NCBI GenBank assembly: GCA_964546815.1
Contig: CAZJLR010000007.1
Span: forward strand, 1-64,000
Direction of reading: 5' to 3'
DNA: 64,000 nucleotides
Origin: JAIEPM01 sp964546815
GTDB lineage: Bacteria > Cyanobacteriota > Vampirovibrionia > Obscuribacterales > Obscuribacteraceae
Made by a program: the position numbers and the translations under genes. Numbering within the stretch: position 1 is the first letter of the stretch; the number at the start of each line of letters is the position of its first letter. Of this stretch, positions 8,716 to 15,787 are shown piece after piece. The notes beneath the pieces were generated by a model, which saw nothing but the letters and a program-made list of their open reading frames with translations, was not told the origin of the DNA and did not search any database.

Positions 8716-8743
8716 CTGGGGGCGCAGGCTTCCAGCCTGCTTC
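8716..8743 (+). repeat. REP-like palindromic repeat, copy 1
   Basis: 28 bases including the hairpin GCAGGCT-TCC-AGCCTGC preceded by CTGGGGGC. An exact inverted copy occurs at 48043-48070. Both copies are intergenic. Typical of dispersed REP-type elements. Confidence 0.85.
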
Positions 8744-8838
8744 GCTCTTTCATGTGTAAACAACTGTCAGTCGATCGACCTCTGTCCAGATGCTAATCTG
8801 GCGCGACTTCGGTGATGTCGGCATGCTGCCAGCGCCCG

Positions 8839-8947
8839 CGGGGCTACGCACCTTGCCCGCGCTGCCTGGGCACCACGCCTTGCGTGAACCGCCTGGGTGC
8901 CACTCCTTGCCCGTGCGGACTGGGCGCCGCACCCCGCCTCGCGTGTG
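8839..8947 (+). repeat. degenerate 27-bp tandem repeat, four copies
   Basis: Units start near 8839, 8866, 8893 and 8920. They share a core like CTGGGYGCCRCNCCTTGCC and keep the 27-base period while diverging in sequence. The G+C content is far above its flanks. Period 27 would keep a reading frame, but no plausible protein is seen. Confidence 0.65.
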
Positions 8948-9309
8948 TTGCTGGTACATCACACGCCCGTACCAGGCGCGCCGTTGGCACCACAGACGGT
9001 GCGAAATAAAAGTTCGTCAAAATGACTTTTTGCACTTGACCAAATTATCTCAATGCGCTAATTTGAAAAAGCAGGGCGTGAGAATAGTATTTGATTCACT
9101 TTTTCGCCCCTATTTAACTCAGGACAATTACCGTGAATACCTCGTTACAGTTTCTAAGCACCCTCACAAGCCAATTTAGTTGGCTGACCAGCGCGTGGGC
9201 ACAAACGGAAACTGTACTTAAAACCAATGGAAATCACGGTCATGTTGTCGATTCAAATTCAAAATTTCAAAAACTTATCTAAGCAAGCGTTAGAGCCTTA
9301 CTCGCGTCT

Positions 9310-9384
9310 GGGGATGAATGTCACCAAGGTTGGCGATAGAGTTTTGCAAACTCTGTGTGGTGAGTTCGATTCTCACCGTCTCCA
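9310..9384 (+). tRNA. tRNA-Ala(UGC), divergent D arm
   Basis: Acceptor stem GGGGATG pairs with CGTCTCC and includes the G3:U70 wobble that marks alanine tRNAs; the discriminator is A. Anticodon arm AGAGT-TTTGCAA-ACTCT gives UGC. T arm GTGAG-TTCGATT-CTCAC is perfect. The D arm is weak (wobble pairs only, no U8), so the molecule may be substandard. CCA is not encoded. First recognisable member of the array. Confidence 0.8.
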
Positions 9385-9391
9385 TTTTCTT

Positions 9392-9464
9392 GCCTTCGTG
9401 CCTCAATTGGTACAGGAAGAGCCAGGTAAGCTCTCATTTGTCAGTTCGACTCTGACCGAAGGCT
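9392..9464 (+). tRNA. tRNA-Thr(GGU) with A at position 33
   Basis: Acceptor GCCTTCG/CGAAGGC, anticodon stem AGAGC/GCTCT and T arm GTCAG-TTCGACT-CTGAC are all perfectly paired; D stem is CCT/AGG with GG in the loop. The anticodon loop CAGGTAA gives GGU but has A instead of the nearly universal U at position 33. CCA is not encoded. It lies 7 bases after the Ala tRNA. Confidence 0.78.
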
Positions 9465-9508
9465 GCTTTTTGAGCAGGCAAATGACGCAGCTTGAGTTTT
9501 TGACCAAA

Positions 9509-9545
9509 GCGCTAATTCAGTCCCTATTCCCGTTTGAATTTGCGC
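9509..9545 (+). other. hairpin in the gap between tRNA genes
   Basis: GCGC-T-AATTCA pairs with TGAATT-T-GCGC (one T:T mismatch) around a loop of about 15 bases. It occupies the 92-base gap between the Thr and Leu-like tRNAs, where the spacing would fit another tRNA, but no cloverleaf can be drawn. It may be a decayed tRNA or a processing signal. Confidence 0.45.
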
Positions 9546-9556
9546 GTGTTAACCAT

Positions 9557-9633
9557 GCCCGGTTAGGAAAATTGGTAAATCCAGCTGCCTTAGAAGCAGC
9601 ATTCTCTCGGTTCGAGTCCGAGACTGGGCACCA
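9557..9633 (+). tRNA. tRNA with UAG anticodon (Leu codon CUA) but a short variable loop
   Basis: Acceptor GCCCGGT/ACTGGGC, D stem GGA/TCC with GG in the loop, anticodon arm GCTGC-CTTAGAA-GCAGC (anticodon UAG), 5-base variable loop ATTCT, T arm CTCGG-TTCGAGT-CCGAG, discriminator A and encoded CCA (9631-9633). The anticodon means leucine, and A73 fits leucine. Normal bacterial leucine tRNAs are class II with a long variable arm; this one is class I. It may be a non-standard leucine tRNA or a tRNA whose anticodon has changed. Confidence 0.8.
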
Positions 9634-9634
9634 A

Positions 9635-9708
9635 GCGCAAATTGGTTAATGGCAAACCGATCGCCTCCAAAGCGGTGACTCTAGGTTCAAGTCCTAGTTT
9701 GCGCGCCA
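9635..9708 (+). tRNA. tRNA-Trp(CCA)
   Basis: Acceptor GCGCAAA/TTTGCGC, D stem GGT/ACC, anticodon arm ATCGC-CTCCAAA-GCGGT (anticodon CCA), T arm CTAGG-TTCAAGT-CCTAG, discriminator G as expected for tryptophan, and encoded CCA (9706-9708). It starts one base after the CCA of the preceding tRNA. A run of eight or nine T residues follows and could end transcription. Confidence 0.88.
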
Positions 9709-9767
9709 TTTTTTTTACTCGATGCCCCCTCAACATGATTTACAGGAGAATGAATTATCGTAACTAT

Positions 9768-9851
9768 GGAAATGAGGCGATGGGAAGCAAGCTCGTTGCT
9801 AACGAGTCATCCGCTAGTCGGAAGCAGGTTCGAATCCTGTCATTTCCGCCA
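9768..9851 (+). tRNA. tRNA-Ser(GCU)
   Basis: Acceptor GGAAATG/CATTTCC, anticodon arm GCTCG-TTGCTAA-CGAGT (anticodon GCU), a long class II variable arm with stem TCCG/CGGA, T arm GCAGG-TTCGAAT-CCTGT, discriminator G and encoded CCA (9849-9851). All serine hallmarks are present. It reads codons AGC/AGU. Confidence 0.88.
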
Positions 9852-9852
9852 T

Positions 9853-9929
9853 TTGATCGTCTGGCAGTGGAAGTTCATGCGCTGGTTTGAAGCACCAGAT
9901 ATTTCGGGGCAGTACCGAAGGCGATCAAG
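9853..9929 (+). tRNA. Phe(GAA)-like tRNA element with 9-bp acceptor and atypical T loop
   Basis: Nine pairs close the acceptor (TTGATCGTC/GGCGATCAA). Then come TG, D stem GCA/TGC with a GG-containing loop, anticodon arm CTGGT-TTGAAGC-ACCAG (anticodon GAA), 4-base spacer, and a stem TTCGG/CCGAA with loop GGCAGTA in place of the usual TTCRANN. It begins 1 base after the Ser tRNA CCA and ends 2 bases before the kinase stop codon on the other strand. Either a strongly divergent or decayed tRNA, or a tRNA-like processing signal. Standard scanners would probably miss it. Confidence 0.5.
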
Positions 9930-9931
9930 TT

Positions 9932-12619
9932 TTAGTTCTTTTGCTTAGTTGGTTTGGATGCTGTTGTGATGGAAGCGCAAAGATCTACGTTAGCTCGTTG
10001 CAGAAATGATTGCAAGTTTGCGAATTCGTTTGCTAATTTTTCAAATAAATCTTCTGTATTGTCCAGTCCTCTTTTGGAAAGATGGTTCTCGAAACTCATG
10101 CAACTTGTACGCATGCCGTGGGCGAGAAGACTTGCGGCGGCGCCTTTTAGTTGATGGAGAGCAAAAATTAGTGCCGGCTGGTCACGCTCTTCTGTTAGTT
10201 GTTTGATTGCCGCCAGTCGCAGCGCTGTGTCATCGACGAATAATTTCAAGAGAGCATCTGAACGTGCGTGCCCGTAGCGGCTTCTAAGCTCATTAAGGTC
10301 AATGATTTTGTTCTGGTTTCCGATTTCTTTTTTCATTCGCTCAATTTTTGCTTTCGCATCCGAATTCTCTGCCGGCAACCATTTTTCGATTGTCTCCAGC
10401 AATATTGTCTGGTCTATTGGCTTGCTTATGTAGTCATCCATTCCCGAAGCAAAGCATGCTTCCTGGCTTCCTTCGAGCACGTGTGCGGTCATGGCGATAA
10501 TTGGCACGTGTTTTCCTGAGCCGATTTCGCTTTTCCTTATTTGTCTTGCAGCTTCGAGCCCGCCCATTACAGGCATTTGTACATCCATAAGCACAAGAGA
10601 GTACGGGTGAGTTGATTTGGACAGAATTTTAAAAGCTTCTTTTCCATTATTCGCCATGTGCGCTTCGAAGCCCATCCTGTGAAGCAAGAGAATGGCTACC
10701 TTTTGATTTATTTCGTGATCTTCAACAACTAATATCAGCTCTTTGTGTGTTATGTTTTCTTCATCGCTCAGTTCATGATTGTCGCCATTTTTTGCAATGG
10801 CATTGTCGTTGTCGCTCGCATTTCGTTTTGTCGCGTCAACGCTATCTTTCCTCAGACCAGTTTTTGATTTCTTGAGATTTCCTTTCTTGTTAATTCGCTT
10901 GAAAGACTTGCACGACAGTTCGTTTACAGTTTCTAGTAGAAGCGATCTTTTTACAGGTTTCAGTAAGAATTCATCGAAGTTGGAAATCAATTTGGAGCAG
11001 TTTTCGGATTCGCGCGGGTCTTCAGCAGATATAAGCAGCAGTCTTGTATCAGATAGTTTTGTCTCTCTCTTTATTGCTTTGCTCACACCTAGCAGCTCTG
11101 CATTGCCTGACTTTGCTCCCAAAATTACTATGTTGAAATTGAGATTTGCAGATTTGGCTGAATGCAATAAATTTATGGCTTCATCATGATTGTCAGCCAC
11201 AGAGACTTTCGCCCCCCAGGCAGCAAGGTAGTTGTGAATTGTTTCTCGTGTTTTTACTTCATCTAGCACGAGCAAAACTCTCAGTTTTGCAAGCTCATCG
11301 TTGACAGCAGAGAGTTTTTCTTGATTTTCACCCTTGCTCAGGACAACCTTGAACCAAAATGTAGAACCTTCGCCTTTTGTGCTTTCAATACCAAACTCAC
11401 CCAGCATCAATTCTACAAGTCTCTTACAAATGCTGAGACCAAGCCCCGTGCCGCCATATTTTCTAGTTGTGGAACCATCACCTTGAACGAATGGTTTGAA
11501 GAGTCTATCTCTTTCTGCTTCTGTAAGACCTATGCCCTGATCTGAAACTGAGAATTTGATGCATACTGATTCGTCTGTTTCGCTGTGAACTGCGGCTGAA
11601 ATTACAATTTCACCTGACTTTGAGAACTTTATTGCGTTGCCGGTTAGATTGACCAATACTTGTCGAAGTCTGCCTGGGTCTCCTTTTATGACTGATGGTA
11701 TTTTGGGATCAATATAAGTCGCAAGTGTCAAATTTTTGGCGTGCGCCTGCTGAGCCAGAAGTTCGCCAACACCTTCTACGAGTCTTTCTGCGTCGAATTC
11801 AATAATCTCGAGTGATAGCTTTCCTGCTTCTATTTTTGAGAAATCTAGAATATCGTTTATTACTGAAAGTAGCGAGGTGCCTGCATCTTGGATAATCGCG
11901 ACTCTCTCTCTTAGGTGCTGCGGAAGTTCGCTTCGCATTATTGATTCTGCCATTCCCAGAATGCCGTTGAGTGGTGTGCGAATCTCATGGCTCATATTTG
12001 CAAGGAACTCAGACTTGATTTGCAGTGCTATTAAAGCCTGCTTGTGGGCTATTTCAAGCTTTCGGTTGATTTGCTCTACTTCAAAATTGCGTTCTTGAAT
12101 TTCTTTAGACCTTTGAAGAATCTCGCTTTCCATTTTGTTGGCGCGTTCTCGGAGTTCTTCGGCAATTTGCGATTGCAAAACGCCCTGTCGGTGCATTCTA
12201 ATAAACTCGGTTACGTCTTCAGCGCGATGAACAATATATCGCAGTGTGCCATCAGCTGCTAAAATCGGCGAGTTGACTGGGCTCCAAAATCTTTCCTCAT
12301 ATTCACCGCCGTCTTCCTCTCGACGTCGAATATCATATTTCTGGACGGCCATTGTATGTGCTTGCTTTGTTTGCATCACTGACTCAAGCGATGCTCTCAA
12401 ATTGCGAATGCCGGTTGCTTCAGGGTCAGACGGATTGTCCGGGAAAACATCAAATAAGTGTCGACCTATGATATTCTCGCGAGTTGTCATAGTCACTTTC
12501 AAGTAAGCATCGCTAACCGCGATGATTATCCATTCTGGGCTGAGAATCAGATACGCTTGAGGTGCCGATTCGAATAAAACTTTGAAATCTACATCGTGCG
12601 AAGGCTTAGGCATGCACAT
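9932..12619 (-). CDS. hybrid sensor histidine kinase (PAS, HisKA, HATPase, two receivers, HPt)
   Basis: About 895 residues. Order: PAS domain (about 10-145), coiled linker, HisKA with H211 in ANMSHEIRTPLNG, HATPase (N box about 320, G box YGGTGLGLSICKRLVE), a first receiver-like domain, a second receiver (LVVEDHEINQK... VLMDVQMPVMGG) and a C-terminal HPt (FALHQLKGAAASLLAHG). This is the BarA/ArcB-type phosphorelay layout. The first receiver has Gly where the phospho-acceptor Asp should be (VILGAKSG), so it is probably a pseudo-receiver. There is no membrane segment, so sensing is cytosolic. The partner output regulator is not in the window. It converges on the tRNA array. Confidence 0.92.
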   Translation of the reverse strand: MCMPKPSHDVDFKVLFESAPQAYLILSPEWIIIAVSDAYLKVTMTTRENIIGRHLFDVFPDNPSDPEATGIRNLRASLESVMQTKQAHTMAVQKYDIRRREEDGGEYEERFWSPVNSPILAADGTLRYIVHRAEDVTEFIRMHRQGVLQSQIAEELRERANKMESEILQRSKEIQERNFEVEQINRKLEIAHKQALIALQIKSEFLANMSHEIRTPLNGILGMAESIMRSELPQHLRERVAIIQDAGTSLLSVINDILDFSKIEAGKLSLEIIEFDAERLVEGVGELLAQQAHAKNLTLATYIDPKIPSVIKGDPGRLRQVLVNLTGNAIKFSKSGEIVISAAVHSETDESVCIKFSVSDQGIGLTEAERDRLFKPFVQGDGSTTRKYGGTGLGLSICKRLVELMLGEFGIESTKGEGSTFWFKVVLSKGENQEKLSAVNDELAKLRVLLVLDEVKTRETIHNYLAAWGAKVSVADNHDEAINLLHSAKSANLNFNIVILGAKSGNAELLGVSKAIKRETKLSDTRLLLISAEDPRESENCSKLISNFDEFLLKPVKRSLLLETVNELSCKSFKRINKKGNLKKSKTGLRKDSVDATKRNASDNDNAIAKNGDNHELSDEENITHKELILVVEDHEINQKVAILLLHRMGFEAHMANNGKEAFKILSKSTHPYSLVLMDVQMPVMGGLEAARQIRKSEIGSGKHVPIIAMTAHVLEGSQEACFASGMDDYISKPIDQTILLETIEKWLPAENSDAKAKIERMKKEIGNQNKIIDLNELRSRYGHARSDALLKLFVDDTALRLAAIKQLTEERDQPALIFALHQLKGAAASLLAHGMRTSCMSFENHLSKRGLDNTEDLFEKLANEFANLQSFLQRANVDLCASITTASKPTKQKN

Positions 12620-12920
12620 GTTTTTAGTGCCTTGCTGAATCAGACCGCTAGTTAATTTGGCCGCTCTTTGAGGTGGCGCGATTCGCAGCCGAGAAGCAAG
12701 AGTTTCAAATTAATTGTACCCTTTCAAATTTTCGATTAGACTCCCCCAAATGAGTGATGATTTGCTCTTCAAAAATCATTCTAAAGGCGCTTGTCTTAGA
12801 TCAAATTAAGTGCGTAGTTGCCCCACTCTTATTCTGAATTCCGGGCGATCCTGCCACATAATGACCCTGGGTATAGGCAACTGTAGGCGCGTGCAACAGC
12901 TGTCGTACCAATGTATTGAA
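12620..12920. other. intergenic between divergent kinase and YD-repeat genes
   Basis: Should contain both promoters. No clear sigma70 pair with good spacing, no terminator and no RNA gene is seen. A GTG-started N-terminal extension of the downstream gene back to 12810 is possible. Confidence 0.35.
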
Positions 12921-14987
12921 ATGGCCGAATTCGAATACAACCTGTTTCCAAAGCAAAGCGAGTGGTCTCCTTTTGAGCAGCAATCAAATGGGCTTCTTGT
13001 TGAGTTGGCAAAATTGAAATATTCGGATGTCAGTGCTCAAAAATCGAGTTCTGCCATTATTGAAGTGGACAGTGCAGGACGCGTGCAGAGTATTCAGCGT
13101 CCAGATGGTAGCAAGGACGAGTTTGAATACGATGCGAACAATCTACGCAGGTATAAACAAAGCTCCGCTGACCAGAAGTTGACTATCTGGGAGCCCAAGA
13201 GCAATGCTGATATTAAAACGCCCGGCGAAAAGGCGAATTTGAATGGCGCCGCTGACAAGCTAATTCGCTGGACGTCCGCTCAAGCTCCCGACGATATGCT
13301 AATCAATCTTCACGTTGAGAAAAACGGAGAAGTCGTATACGAGGATATTCCAGGCGCCACAATCAAGAAGTTGCCAGACGGCTCGACACTGCAATTTAAT
13401 GTCAACGGTTCAAAGGTTACTCAGAATAACGAAGGGCAAATAACGCGTATCAATAAGGCTGACGGTAGCACAATTGATGCGTCCTATAAAAACGGCGAAG
13501 TTAACAAGTTTGTTGTTACACAGAACAATCAACGCAGCGAGTGGATTCTTCAGCCAGGTGGACAGTGGTTGAGCCCAGGCAATCTTGAGCGGAGAGACCA
13601 TTTCTCGATTTCTTCAAATGGTACGGAATCTTATGTAAGCAGTGTACGCGGCAATGTGACACACATTGAGTACGCCGATGGTTCAAACAGATCATTCTCA
13701 TACGCGAAAGGCAAAATCAACAAAGTTATAGAGCATTCGCTTGAGCAGCATCGCGATATTACATGGACGCGTGTAGCGGACTCAGATATGTGGAAAGCCG
13801 CTGGGCTTGCGGAAAAACGCATGGTGGTCTCTGCCTCTAGAAATGGCGATTATTCTTTTATTGACCAGGATGGCTATAAGCACACTTACAAATTGGATCA
13901 AAGTGAGGAGAAAAAACTAGTTTCTCAAGTTGCTGAATCTCAAGACCTAAAGGATGCCAGCCGGCTCTTGTTGAAATCTGCATCCGAGCAGATCTCGGAC
14001 AAAGAGCGGCTTAGGAATTTTATGCTTGACGTTGATCTGTTTAAGCAAGAGGCGCATTCACGTGGTATTGGCAGCAGCAAAATTTTGAGCACTCTGCGTG
14101 AGTTGAATTCTCTGATGACTCCCTCAACCAATTCCTATCTCTCTTCTGAGCAGCGCATCAAGCTAGCCGAGCAAGCTCTGCATACGGTGGCACATCCACG
14201 TTCTACAGATCAGGGTTCTCACAATACCTGTGGCGCAACTTCAGCTGAAGTAGTTTTGAGTGCTAAATACCCTGAGCGGCTGGTAAATCTCTTGAATCAA
14301 ATTGCTGATAGCGGTGAATACCGCACTGCAAAAGGACTCTTGTTAAAACCCAGTAGTCAGAGCTTAGAGCCTGATGCCGAAGCAAACAGCTTTGACCCCT
14401 ACGATGCTGCATCTGAAGGGGTTCGTAGTTATGTAGGGCAGCTGGTACAAAGCGTCGGAATAGACAGCATTTTTGCTGCGCGTAATCAATCAAAGATTTA
14501 TGAGTCCAAAGACATGCGTGAATATGTTCTTCGCACAGACACTGGAGAGCAAACCAGTTTTGACGGTTTAGAAGACCCTGATGTATTTGAAATGCTTCGC
14601 CAGCTTTCAGGTGATGATCTGGAAGTTTATTCAAAAAATAAACAGTTTGATTCCACTGATTCACTACGAGATGTTTTGAATCAGCTCAAACAAAACAATG
14701 CCTTTCCTGTTGTGTTCTCTGTTGATATTTTGAAGCAAGGGCCTTTCTTAAACCAGTACAGAGAAGATCGCGCTGGGCTTGATGACGGCGGGCACTATGT
14801 CACCATTTGGGATATCGATTCAAACGGCAATGTGCAGATTGATGATCAATTTGGTCGCGCTTACGATTTTGAGTCACTCAGGCGAGTTCCTGTGGCTGAT
14901 TTGTTTGAGTCTTCAATGACTCTGAGAGCTGCACCAGTTCCTCATATACCTTTTATGGTACCTAAGAAAATTCGCCCTGGAAATTGA
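12921..14987 (+). CDS. YD-repeat protein with papain-like C-terminal domain
   Basis: About 688 residues from ATG 12921; in-frame starts exist back to 12810 and none has a clear ribosome binding site. The first half has RHS/YD-like repeats: SAGRVQSIQRPDGSKDEFEY, then GQITRINKADGSTIDASY and GNVTHIEYADGSNRSFSY, each 'G....I...DGS....Y'. The last 270 residues look like a cysteine peptidase or transglutaminase-like fold. C437 lies in QGSHNTCGATSAEVVLS and H625 in DDGGHYVTIWDID, with polar residues after. Such a layout recalls polymorphic toxins or self-processing surface proteins, but no signal peptide is visible. A short relative lies at 31287-31670. Confidence 0.7.
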   Translation: MAEFEYNLFPKQSEWSPFEQQSNGLLVELAKLKYSDVSAQKSSSAIIEVDSAGRVQSIQRPDGSKDEFEYDANNLRRYKQSSADQKLTIWEPKSNADIKTPGEKANLNGAADKLIRWTSAQAPDDMLINLHVEKNGEVVYEDIPGATIKKLPDGSTLQFNVNGSKVTQNNEGQITRINKADGSTIDASYKNGEVNKFVVTQNNQRSEWILQPGGQWLSPGNLERRDHFSISSNGTESYVSSVRGNVTHIEYADGSNRSFSYAKGKINKVIEHSLEQHRDITWTRVADSDMWKAAGLAEKRMVVSASRNGDYSFIDQDGYKHTYKLDQSEEKKLVSQVAESQDLKDASRLLLKSASEQISDKERLRNFMLDVDLFKQEAHSRGIGSSKILSTLRELNSLMTPSTNSYLSSEQRIKLAEQALHTVAHPRSTDQGSHNTCGATSAEVVLSAKYPERLVNLLNQIADSGEYRTAKGLLLKPSSQSLEPDAEANSFDPYDAASEGVRSYVGQLVQSVGIDSIFAARNQSKIYESKDMREYVLRTDTGEQTSFDGLEDPDVFEMLRQLSGDDLEVYSKNKQFDSTDSLRDVLNQLKQNNAFPVVFSVDILKQGPFLNQYREDRAGLDDGGHYVTIWDIDSNGNVQIDDQFGRAYDFESLRRVPVADLFESSMTLRAAPVPHIPFMVPKKIRPGN

Positions 14988-14989
14988 CT

Positions 14990-15685
14990 TTAAAATACAC
15001 CTGGTATCAGTCGATATTTTACTTTGCTGCAGTAGTCAACGTAGCCATTTAATTCTTGACGCAGCATTTTTTCTTCGTCGAATATTCGCCATATGAGCAA
15101 CGGCAGCGACGGTATGAGAATTGCGCCCGCCCACATAGAGCGAAGCGCCAGCGGTATGCCAAGTAAAAAAATAAGGGCGCCAAAATACATGGGGTGGCGG
15201 ACAATGCTGTAGGGGCCTGTCGAGATAACCTTATGTCCTTCTGCTATTTCAATTGTCGATGAGGCAAAGCTGTTTTCTTGAAACACACGGTGAAACACGT
15301 AGTATCCCAGCGCAACCAATGCGTCTCCGATGAATGCTATGACTGCGGGAGTGTGCGACCACGACTCACGATGATCTATACCAGAGACAATGAGCAGCGA
15401 AAAAAATGAGATTGAAATGAACAGCATAATGATTCGTTGGGCCGGGCGCTTTTCAGCAGTCGGACCTGCTTTTATGCGTCTTTCAAGCAACGCGCGATCA
15501 TGTTTGAGCAGGTAGAGTGTAGTTATGGTTGTGCAAATTGAAAATACAGCAATGAAAAGCCATGCTTCCCAATAATTGATTGTTCCTGCTGCAAGAAACG
15601 GAGCCGCCACAAATGCAACGGTTAATATCAGGGAACCCAGCGTTCGTTTTGCGTTTGACGGCTTTGCTTGAATTTCGTTAGCCAT
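14990..15685 (-). CDS. isoprenylcysteine carboxyl methyltransferase-family membrane protein
   Basis: About 231 residues from ATG 15685 (AGAGGG upstream); a GTG at 15721 would add 12. Five or so membrane helices. The C-terminal SAM-binding signature of ICMT/PEMT-like methyltransferases is clear: STGPYSIVRHPMYFGALIF, followed by the FDEEKMLRQELNGYVDYCSK block and RLIPGVF end. Known members methylate prenylated proteins, phospholipids or small molecules; the bacterial substrate cannot be told. It ends 2 bases from the convergent YD-repeat gene. Confidence 0.8.
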   Translation of the reverse strand: MANEIQAKPSNAKRTLGSLILTVAFVAAPFLAAGTINYWEAWLFIAVFSICTTITTLYLLKHDRALLERRIKAGPTAEKRPAQRIIMLFISISFFSLLIVSGIDHRESWSHTPAVIAFIGDALVALGYYVFHRVFQENSFASSTIEIAEGHKVISTGPYSIVRHPMYFGALIFLLGIPLALRSMWAGAILIPSLPLLIWRIFDEEKMLRQELNGYVDYCSKVKYRLIPGVF

Positions 15686-15787
15686 CTTAACTGGCCCTCT
15701 GTTTCGCTCGATTTGACTCACTCATTTCACTAGATTATATGCTGTATCATCTAATATAGCTAAATCGGCAAAAATTCCCAGAGTGTT

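Larger units (their letters stand above)
8674..9309. other. non-coding stretch leading into the tRNA array
   Basis: It holds a 28-base palindromic repeat (8716-8743), a degenerate 27-bp tandem repeat (8839-8947) and then an AT-rich segment up to the first tRNA. The inverted octamer ACAGTTTC/GAAACTGT (9147-9154 and 9208-9215) encloses a further hairpin (AGCCAA/TTGGCT) but no convincing cloverleaf. Reading frames crossing this region have no codon-level support. Confidence 0.5.

Noticed and set aside
8790..9179. 129-codon open frame over the GC-rich repeats
   Set aside because: The composition comes from the degenerate 27-bp repeat (Pro/Arg/His/Cys-rich translation); no start signal.
9147..9215. 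Possible extra tRNA closed by ACAGTTTC/GAAACTGT
   Set aside because: The inner hairpin AGCCAA/TTGGCT fits an anticodon arm, but no D arm or T arm can be drawn and the total is only 69 bases.
9227..9890. Open frames crossing the tRNA array
   Set aside because: They read through paired tRNA stems; the cloverleaf pairings explain the sequence far better.
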